NCBI GenBank assembly: GCA_947453695.1
Contig: CANGHW010000042.1
Location: 1 to 36,068, forward strand
Reading direction: 5' to 3'
DNA length: 36,068 nt
Source of the DNA: Opitutia bacterium
Lineage (GTDB): Bacteria > Verrucomicrobiota > Verrucomicrobiia > Opitutales > Opitutaceae
In this document: piece by piece, positions 30,992 to 36,068 of the stretch
Position numbering within the stretch: the stretch's first letter is position 1
Layout: every line of letters begins with the position of its first letter
Position numbers and translations under genes: made by a program
The notes under the pieces: generated by a model
What the model was told of the DNA's origin: nothing
The model's input: the letters and a program-made list of their open reading frames with translations, nothing else
The model's database searches: none

Positions 30992-31005
30992 GTTTATCGA
31001 ATAAC
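30992..31005. promoter_or_regulatory. Imperfect dyad between lysR and the desaturase, possible operator
   Basis: GTTTATCGAATAAC is a partly symmetric, A/T-rich element in the otherwise GC-rich 159-nt divergent region. Four of six arm positions match their complement. It could be part of a LysR-type binding site or the -10 area of the desaturase promoter. No second half-site with canonical T-N11-A geometry was established. Low confidence. Confidence 0.25.
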
Positions 31006-31060
31006 ACCCCCTCCCCTTCCTCCGCTACCATGGGTGCGTTCGGAAAAATCCATCCCATCC

Positions 31061-31771
31061 ATGCGCACGTTCTGCTTCACGCTTGCCCAAGTCATCGGTC
31101 TCATCGCCCTCGCCGACTTCCTCGCCGGCATCGTCCACTGGCTCGAAGACGCCTACGGCACCGAGCACACCCCCATCGTCGGCCCACTCCTCATCCGCCC
31201 CAACATCGTCCACCACCACTACCCGCGCTTCTTCACGCGCCTCACCTGGTGGCAGAGCTCCTGGGACCTCGTCCTCCTCGGCGGTGCGATCCTCGGCGCC
31301 GCGTGGTGGTTCGGCGTCCTCTCGTGGCAGCTCTGGCTCTTCGTCTTCATCAGCATCAACGCCAACCAGGTCCACAAATGGTCCCACCGCACCCGCACGG
31401 AAAACGGCCCCGTGATCTCCTTCCTCCAGGATATCCGTGTGCTCCAGACCCCGCGCCACCACGCCCTGCACCACACCGATCCGAAAAACACCTACTACTG
31501 TCCGGTCACCAACCTCGTGAACCCGGTCCTCGAGCGCCTCGAGTTCTGGCCGAAGCTCGAATCGCTCATCGCGACCGTCACCGGCGTCCACCACCGCGTC
31601 GATACCTCCAACCGCGGCGCCGGCCCCGGCCCCGCCTGGCTCGCCGACTTCCGCCCCGCCGCCCCAAAGCCGCCCGCCCCCCGCTCCCCCAGCCGCAATG
31701 CCTGCGGTGCCTGCCGCGCCGGCCCGCACACCTGCCCGCAAAAGCGCCCGCTCGCGCTGCAAGAAAGTTGA
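31061..31771 (+). CDS. CarF/PEDS1-type plasmanylethanolamine desaturase (Kua/TMEM189 family)
   Basis: Members of this family introduce the vinyl-ether double bond that turns alkyl ether phospholipids into plasmalogens. The 236-residue product has the family His boxes: GIVHWLEDAYG (H26), PNIVHHHYPRF (H51-H53), NQVHKWSH (H105, H109) and TPRHHALHH (H133, H134, H137, H138), then YYCPVTNLVNPVLERLEFW. These sit among about four hydrophobic segments. The last 45 residues are Pro/Ala/Cys-rich and not conserved. The ATG at 31061 is preferred because the family core begins shortly after it; there is no clear Shine-Dalgarno. The gene is divergent from a LysR regulator. Assignment rests on motif order, and the substrate is not proven. 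Confidence 0.85.
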   Translation: MRTFCFTLAQVIGLIALADFLAGIVHWLEDAYGTEHTPIVGPLLIRPNIVHHHYPRFFTRLTWWQSSWDLVLLGGAILGAAWWFGVLSWQLWLFVFISINANQVHKWSHRTRTENGPVISFLQDIRVLQTPRHHALHHTDPKNTYYCPVTNLVNPVLERLEFWPKLESLIATVTGVHHRVDTSNRGAGPGPAWLADFRPAAPKPPAPRSPSRNACGACRAGPHTCPQKRPLALQES

Positions 31772-31817
31772 GCGCCGAGGCGACCCGTTCGCCACCAATC
31801 GTCCTCGCACGAAGTTT
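31772..31817. other. Start of a 1.6-kb gene-free, repeat-rich region (31772-33376)
   Basis: No convincing gene occurs between the desaturase stop and the gene at 33377. Open readings in the interval are shadows of tandem repeats whose periods are multiples of three, or have no start signals. The interval contains 7-bp, 9-bp and 21-bp period arrays listed separately. The stretches in between (31874-31989, 32670-32775, 32929-33245) show no recognisable element beyond short hairpins. Confidence 0.6.
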
Positions 31818-31873
31818 GGGGTCCGGGATCTCGGGTCTGGTATTTGTCGTAGGGGATCCCGGGCCTGGGGCCT
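31818..31873. repeat. Heptamer tandem array, family 1 (GGGRTCY-type)
   Basis: Eight consecutive 7-bp units in one register: GGGGTCC, GGGATCT, CGGGTCT, GGTATTT, GTCGTAG, GGGATCC, CGGGCCT, GGGGCCT. Two middle units are decayed. It starts about 45 nt after the desaturase stop. Strict 7-bp spacing without indels recalls the heptameric short tandemly repeated sequences of filamentous cyanobacteria; that is an analogy and not a demonstrated relation. Confidence 0.6.
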
Positions 31874-31989
31874 CGAGCAATCGCGCCCCGTCATCAAACC
31901 CTCGCCCACATGCCTTCACCGCATCCCACAACGCCTGACCCTTCGCATCATTCGCGGTAACTCCTCCGCCGTCCGATTCCGTCACTAGT

Positions 31990-32031
31990 CATTATACATT
32001 GCTCATTGGACATTGGCCCTTGGTACTTCGT
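31990..32031. repeat. Heptamer tandem array, family 2 (CATTGGN-type)
   Basis: Six units in one 7-bp register: CATTATA, CATTGCT, CATTGGA, CATTGGC, CCTTGGT, ACTTCGT. Low GC compared with its surroundings. It differs in sequence from the heptamers at 31818 and 33246 but shares the same period. Confidence 0.65.
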
Positions 32032-32048
32032 CGCACCCTGCGGCGTCC

Positions 32049-32075
32049 TCTCGTGTATTTCGTGGTTTCTCCGTC
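32049..32075. repeat. Nonamer repeat, short copy
   Basis: Three 9-bp units in register: TCTCGTGTA, TTTCGTGGT, TTCTCCGTC. They belong to the same T/C-CGTGT-rich family as the longer copies at 32776, 32875 and 34195. Confidence 0.45.
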
Positions 32076-32103
32076 GTCATCGAAGCCACTTCCACGGACC
32101 GCG

Positions 32104-32418
32104 AGCACCGCTTCGTCGACTTCCAATACCGCTTCGTCCCCAGCAAGTTACGCTTCGATCACCACTAATACCGCTTCGTCCGCTACGAATACCTTTTCGC
32201 CGACTACGAATACCGCTCGGTCCAATCCGAATACCGCTGCGTCCATTACGAATACCGCATCGTCCACCACGAATACCCGTTGACCGATTCCGAATACCGC
32301 TTCGCCCACTACGAATACCCCTTCGTCGATTACGAATACCGCTTGATCCACCGCGAATACCCGTTGGTCGACTACGAATACCGCTTCGACGCGCGCGACC
32401 TCCCCTGCGACGAGAGCG
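32104..32418. repeat. 21-bp tandem repeat array, 15 units
   Basis: Fifteen contiguous units of exactly 21 bp with no indels. In the eleven central units (32167-32397) the consensus begins AATACCGCTTCGTCC and ends TACG. Positions 1-6, 14, 20 and 21 are invariant there, while positions 7, 8, 11, 13, 15 and 17 vary. Because 21 is a multiple of 3, several frames stay open on both strands and give heptad peptides such as EYRFVDY, RIPLRPL or AVFVVDE. Two forward frames are broken by stops or decay, and variation is not concentrated at third codon positions of any frame, so translation is not supported. Confidence 0.88.
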
Positions 32419-32669
32419 GAGACCTCTCTCGCCCCCCAACGGCCTCTTCAGCGACCGCAGAGGCCAACGCGACGAACGCTGAGCGCCATGCGTTGAACGC
32501 AACCACCCAATCGAGGTCCACCGACACCGCTTCGAGCCCCGCCGAGGGCAATGCGACGTCCCCAGACAACAATGCGCGGTCCGCAGACACCGTTTCGACG
32601 ATTACGTAGTTCCGATCGCCAATTGCAGACACCCCTTCGCGGTCCGCTGAGACCAACTCAATTTAGGCA
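32419..32669. repeat. Decayed continuation of the 21-bp array
   Basis: The 21-bp periodicity continues downstream with strong divergence and a shift of one base somewhere in 32419-32522. Recognisable relics begin at 32523 (GACACCGCTTCGAG...), 32586 (GACACCGTTTCGACGATTACG without its last base, matching about 16 of 21) and 32628 (GACACCCCTTCGCGG...). Units between them are barely recognisable. The gradient suggests an old array end and a younger, homogenised core at 32167-32397. Confidence 0.55.
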
Positions 32670-32775
32670 AACAGCGCCTCGCCGAACGCAAAGCCCAAGC
32701 GGGAAACCGCCAAGGCCGTATCGCCCCGCCCATCGCCGAGTGCTCGGCGCTTCGCCCTTGCCGCTGAGCTCAACT

Positions 32776-32831
32776 TCCCGCCGCGTCTCCGCGTGTTCCC
32801 ATGGGGCCTTCACGTCCGTGTGTTCCGCGGG
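32776..32831. repeat. Nonamer repeat, degenerate copy
   Basis: CGTCTCCGCGTGTTCCC and TCCGTGTGTTCCGCGG occur about 20 nt apart with roughly 9-bp spacing between CGTGT/TTCC cores. It resembles the better preserved copy at 34231-34257. Confidence 0.4.
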
Positions 32832-32874
32832 CAGATCGCTGCGCGATAGTTGAGCGCTAAGAACCGGATCAGGT

Positions 32875-32928
32875 TTTGCGCCGCTTGCGCTTCTTTGCAG
32901 ACCTCTCATTCGTCCCATTCGCGTCTTT
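32875..32928. repeat. Nonamer repeat copy, related to 34195-34257
   Basis: Six 9-bp units: TTTGCGCCG, CTTGCGCTT, CTTTGCAGA, CCTCTCATT, CGTCCCATT, CGCGTCTTT. The order of a TTGCG-rich half followed by a CATTC/CGTGT-rich half is the same as in the copy at 34195, which suggests a dispersed repeat with internal 9-bp structure. Confidence 0.5.
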
Positions 32929-33113
32929 GGCAGAAGCTTCCGTATATTACCCGAGTTCCATAGGCCACGCCCTTTCGCCGTTTTTGGCTTTTTGGCGTCT
33001 GTTTACCCAGGTTTTTCACCCCCAAAATCGACGCTAGGCCGCCGGACCGCAGCGCTTTGCGTAAACTTCGGCCCAATCGCAAAATTTCTCCGAGGGTGCC
33101 CCATAGTCTGACT

Positions 33114-33135
33114 CACCCCCATGTTAAAGTGGGTG
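33114..33135. other. Small hairpin upstream of the orphan gene
   Basis: CACCC (33114-33118) can pair with GGGTG (33131-33135), with one further A-T pair if two C are bulged. It is in a lower-GC stretch about 240 nt before the orphan gene. No T-tract follows. Confidence 0.25.
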
Positions 33136-33245
33136 CCGTTCTACCCACTCCTCACCCTGCTCCGCACTTTTTTCAAAAAAAGCTCCGCGAATCGGCAAAT
33201 ACCAAAAACTCACCGGTAGATAACCAAAGAGCCCCCCTCACTCCC

Positions 33246-33273
33246 CCCATCTCCCAACTCCCATCTCCCATCT
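33246..33273. repeat. Heptamer tandem array, family 3 (CCCATCT)
   Basis: Four units in register: CCCATCT, CCCAACT, CCCATCT, CCCATCT, preceded by a C/T-rich run. Nearly unmutated, so it may be the youngest of the heptamer arrays. It ends about 100 nt before the orphan gene at 33377. Confidence 0.7.
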
Positions 33274-33305
33274 TCGAACGGCGTCCGCCATTCCCCGTTC
33301 CCCTT

Positions 33306-33325
33306 TCGGGCCTTCACAGGCCCGA
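33306..33325. other. Perfect 7-bp hairpin before the orphan gene
   Basis: TCGGGCC (33306-33312) and GGCCCGA (33319-33325) with a 6-nt loop, 51 nt upstream of the ATG at 33377. No T-tract follows on the plus strand. It may be a leader structure or an operator for the gene downstream. Confidence 0.4.
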
Positions 33326-33376
33326 GTCAGCGACAAGTCAGCACTCCCTAAACGTTAGTCACAAAAACATACTAAA

Positions 33377-34105
33377 ATGAACAAGTCCCAGTTGAATGGC
33401 TTTGCCATGTATCTCGCGGTTCAGGCTTTCCTCCTGAACTCTGCTGCGGCCCTCGCCGCCATTACCGTCCTCGCCGCCAAGATCACGAAGTTGTCCGCTC
33501 TCATTGACCGCTTCCGCGAACTCTCCCGCGTCCAGTCCGAGTTGCTCAAAGGCAAGACGGCGGTGCGGCAAGAAACCCTCGATCAAACCATCGACCTCGC
33601 CCTTGAGGTTGCAGGAGCAGTGTTCAGCTACTCCAAGGATGCGCAGCTCACCGAGTTGGGCGCCCAGGTGAACATTCCGCGCTGGACCCTCCAGCGGCTC
33701 CGGCAATCGGAGCGCACGGCAGCGGCGCAGAATATCCACGATACCGCGGCCACGGTGATCACCCAACTCGCTCCCTACGGAGTGACGCCAGAGGGCCTGG
33801 CCGAGCTCCAAACGTCGATCAATGAGACAAACCACGCCGTCAACGAACCGCGCCGCGTCCTCAGTGACCGCAAGGTCGCAACGGCCGAGATCGCCGCCCT
33901 CAAGCGGCAGATCGACGCGCTGCTCGAAGAGGAGATCGATCCGCTGCTGCTCCCGTTGCGCCGGACAAATCCGGTGCTGTGGACGCGCTACCAGGAGGCA
34001 CGTGAAGTATTCGACACCCCCGGCGTCCGCCACCGGGAACAACCTGAAGCGGCCGCCACCGGGATCACACCGGCTACGACCACCACCCTGGCCGCCGCCG
34101 CTTAA
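33377..34105 (+). CDS. Orphan alpha-helical protein of unknown function
   Basis: The 242-residue product starts MNKSQLNGFAMYLAVQAFLL. Almost all of it is predicted helical, with heptad-like stretches (ITKLSALIDRFRELSRVQSE, AEIAALKRQIDALLEEEIDP) that suggest a coiled-coil bundle, and it ends in a low-complexity Thr/Ala tail (TTTTLAAAA). It has no cysteines, no signal peptide (residues 10-32 are Ala/Leu-rich but amphipathic) and no catalytic motif that I can recognise. The ATG follows an A-rich leader (ACATACTAAA) without a Shine-Dalgarno. It stands alone between the repeat region and a bidirectional terminator. I do not recognise the family. Confidence 0.8.
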   Translation: MNKSQLNGFAMYLAVQAFLLNSAAALAAITVLAAKITKLSALIDRFRELSRVQSELLKGKTAVRQETLDQTIDLALEVAGAVFSYSKDAQLTELGAQVNIPRWTLQRLRQSERTAAAQNIHDTAATVITQLAPYGVTPEGLAELQTSINETNHAVNEPRRVLSDRKVATAEIAALKRQIDALLEEEIDPLLLPLRRTNPVLWTRYQEAREVFDTPGVRHREQPEAAATGITPATTTTLAAAA

Positions 34106-34127
34106 CCTTCACCGCTGTCCTTGTCGC

Positions 34128-34164
34128 AAAAAACGCCGCCCGGTTCACCCGTGGCGGCGTTTTT
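34128..34164. terminator. Bidirectional Rho-independent terminator between the orphan gene and astB
   Basis: A 12-bp stem, AAAAACGCCGCC (34129-34140) and GGCGGCGTTTTT (34153-34164), with a 12-nt loop. Its A and T tracts provide T-runs on both strands. It lies 23 nt after the orphan gene stop and downstream of convergent astB, so it can end both transcripts. Confidence 0.9.
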
Positions 34165-34194
34165 CATTTTGCAGCCAGGCGAGACCCGACCCTT

Positions 34195-34257
34195 TTTGCG
34201 CCCTCCTGCGCCTCCTTGCGGCCACTTTCATTCCGTGTCTTCCGCGTGTTCCGTGGG
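34195..34257. repeat. Nonamer repeat, best preserved copy
   Basis: Seven 9-bp units in one register: TTTGCGCCC, TCCTGCGCC, TCCTTGCGG, CCACTTTCA, TTCCGTGTC, TTCCGCGTG, TTCCGTGGG. It ends just before the astB stop codon. The two-part structure matches the copy at 32875-32928. Confidence 0.65.
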
Positions 34258-34262
34258 CACCG

Positions 34263-35654
34263 CTATTTCGGGTCGTCCACGCGCTGAAACGGATAAATCG
34301 AGCCAAGTCCGAGCAATTGCGTGAGCTCGTCGAGTGCCCGGCGTGACTCCTCGAGCAGCGCTGGATCGGCCAGATCCGCCGGCGCCAGCGTTTCCCGGTA
34401 GTGCCGGCGCACCCACGCGGCCAGTGTGGCGTGTCGTTCCGGCGTAAACCACACCCCGGCCGGCAGGGCCGCCCGCTCGGCGGCCGTCAACACCACGCGC
34501 AGACGCAGACACGCCGGGCCACCGCCGTTGCGCATCGACTGCCGCAGGTCGACGTAGTGCACCGCGCGGATCGGCGTCCGCGCCTCTGCCACGAGGTCAT
34601 CGAGGTAGGTCCGCACCGCCGGCGAGTCGTGACAATCCGCCGGCGCGATCAAAGCCATGTGCCCGGGCGCGAGCGTGACCAACTGGGAATTAAACAGGTA
34701 GGACCGCACCGCCTCCGCCAGCGGCACCCGCCGATCCGGCACGCGCACGGCCTGCCACGCCGCCTCGGGATGGAGCGTGGCGTAGCGCGCGCGCAACCGG
34801 CGCAGCACCTCCGCGGAGCGGAAAAACGCCGCTTCGTGGTAGAACAGCACGTTCTCATTGCCGACCGCGATCACGTCGTTGTGAAACACGCCGGCATCGA
34901 TCGCTGCCGGGTTTTGCCGCACAAACTCGGCCTGCCGCGCGCGCAAGCCATGGCCCCGTGCAACCGCTTCCGAGGCCTCCCGCGCCTGGCGTGACACGTA
35001 GCGGCGCAGCCGGGGTGCCGCGGCATCGTTCTCGCCGGGTTGAGTCCGCACTCGGTGTCCGTAGACAAAGACATGGAGCCCGCGCCGGGCATGGGTGGGC
35101 GCCAGGCGGGTGTGATTGGCGGCGCCTTCGTCGCCCCACAGACCGCCGCCCGGGAGCGGGGCATGCACCTCAAACCGCGCCGGATCGCGAAAGATCGCGC
35201 GGAGCGTGCGGGCCGTTTGCGGTGGCTCGAGGGAGCGATGCAGCTTGCTCGTGAGATTGGCGGGCGTGAGGTGCACGCGGCCGTCCGCCGCATCGATGCT
35301 GGGGGTGATGGTGGCGGCATTGGCCACCCACATGGCGGAGGCCGAGGACGCGGCCGCCAGCAGATCGGGCGCCGTCCGCGCGGCAGCCCGGAGCACGGCC
35401 GCGTCGTCGCGCCCGGAAAATCCCAGCACGCGCAGCATCTCCACCGCCGGGCGCTCCTGCGGGGGCAGCACGGCCTGCGGCACGCCGAGGTCGGCGAGGA
35501 GCCGCATCTTGGCCAATCCCTGCAGGGCCGCCTCCCGCGGGTGCGAGACCGCGCCGCGATGCGACATCGAGGCCACGTTGCCATGGGAGAGGCCGGCGTA
35601 GGTGTGCGTCGGACCGACCAACCCGTCGAAATTCACTTCCTTGGTCGCGTGCAT
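34263..35654 (-). CDS. astB: N-succinylarginine dihydrolase
   Basis: Second enzyme of the arginine succinyltransferase pathway. It hydrolyses N2-succinylarginine to N2-succinylornithine, CO2 and two ammonia. The 463-residue product matches AstB throughout: EVNFDGLVGPTHTYAGLSHG, SSASAMWVANAATITPS, LWGDEGAANHTRL with catalytic Glu176, VFHNDVIAV with His258, and NGGGPACLRLRV with nucleophile Cys382. It ends LLGLGSIYPFQRV. Length is slightly above the usual ~445. The ATG lies one base after the astD stop, so the genes are translationally coupled. The other ast genes would lie beyond the window. Confidence 0.96.
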   Translation of the reverse strand: MHATKEVNFDGLVGPTHTYAGLSHGNVASMSHRGAVSHPREAALQGLAKMRLLADLGVPQAVLPPQERPAVEMLRVLGFSGRDDAAVLRAAARTAPDLLAAASSASAMWVANAATITPSIDAADGRVHLTPANLTSKLHRSLEPPQTARTLRAIFRDPARFEVHAPLPGGGLWGDEGAANHTRLAPTHARRGLHVFVYGHRVRTQPGENDAAAPRLRRYVSRQAREASEAVARGHGLRARQAEFVRQNPAAIDAGVFHNDVIAVGNENVLFYHEAAFFRSAEVLRRLRARYATLHPEAAWQAVRVPDRRVPLAEAVRSYLFNSQLVTLAPGHMALIAPADCHDSPAVRTYLDDLVAEARTPIRAVHYVDLRQSMRNGGGPACLRLRVVLTAAERAALPAGVWFTPERHATLAAWVRRHYRETLAPADLADPALLEESRRALDELTQLLGLGSIYPFQRVDDPK

Positions 35655-35655
35655 G

Positions 35656-36068
<413 letters not shown>

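Noticed and set aside
32148..32351. Minus-strand 67-codon frame reading AVFVVDE heptads
   Set aside because: It is the complement of the same array. The similar heptad pattern downstream (32372-32656) is in a different frame because of a one-base shift, so there is no continuous coding sequence.
32006..32482. A 158-codon open frame over the 21-bp array reading RIPLRPL heptads
   Set aside because: It starts at a TTG within a heptamer repeat, has no ribosome-binding site, and frame openness follows automatically from a repeat length divisible by three; variation is not concentrated at third positions.
31818..32669. CRISPR array
   Set aside because: Units are directly tandem without unique spacers, units are 7 or 21 bp, and no cas genes are nearby.

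Overview
The window looks like the chromosome of a high-GC, Gram-negative member of the Verrucomicrobiota, most likely close to Opitutaceae. This is inferred from the gene set and protein character (an EF-Tu with an unusual switch I, an RpoC that lacks most of one zinc site, ExbB/ExbD and LemA/M48 neighbourhoods, about 65-70% GC in the accessory part). It was not confirmed by any search.

Region 1 (1-22017, all minus strand) is one long information-processing cluster. In transcription order it reads tRNA-Thr, tuf, tRNA-Trp, secE, nusG, rplK, rplA, rplJ, rplL, rpoB, rpoC, two Rho-independent hairpins, a putative promoter, rpsL, rpsG, fusA, rpsJ, rplC, rplD, rplW, rplB, rpsS, a small secreted-protein gene, rplV, rpsC, rplP, rpmC and rpsQ (cut by the window start). 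It fuses the classical secE-nusG/L11/beta, str and S10 operons. Tuf is not between fusA and rpsJ but sits between the two tRNA genes. Oddities are the exported protein gene between rpsS and rplV, an RpoC that has lost three of four cysteines of its second zinc site, an EF-Tu with an altered RGITI motif, and many highly expressed genes without a visible Shine-Dalgarno sequence.

Region 2 (22112-26690, minus) is a four-gene operon for a TonB/Tol-like energised envelope system: a large exported TPR protein, ExbB-like and ExbD-like proteins, and a single-span protein in the position where TonB would be expected.

Region 3 (26824-29946, plus) holds lemA, a low-GC two-span zinc-ribbon protein, and a large HtpX-like M48 protease with a TerB-like tail. 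It converges on a LysR regulator (minus), which is divergent from a plus-strand CarF/PEDS1-type plasmalogen desaturase.

Region 4 (31772-34262) is the most unusual non-coding stretch. It carries several unrelated 7-bp tandem arrays, an array of fifteen 21-bp units that decays over a further 250 bp, and several 9-bp-period repeats, around one orphan helical-protein gene (33377-34105).

Region 5 (34263-36068, minus) is the arginine succinyltransferase pathway: astB and the C-terminal part of astD, one base apart.
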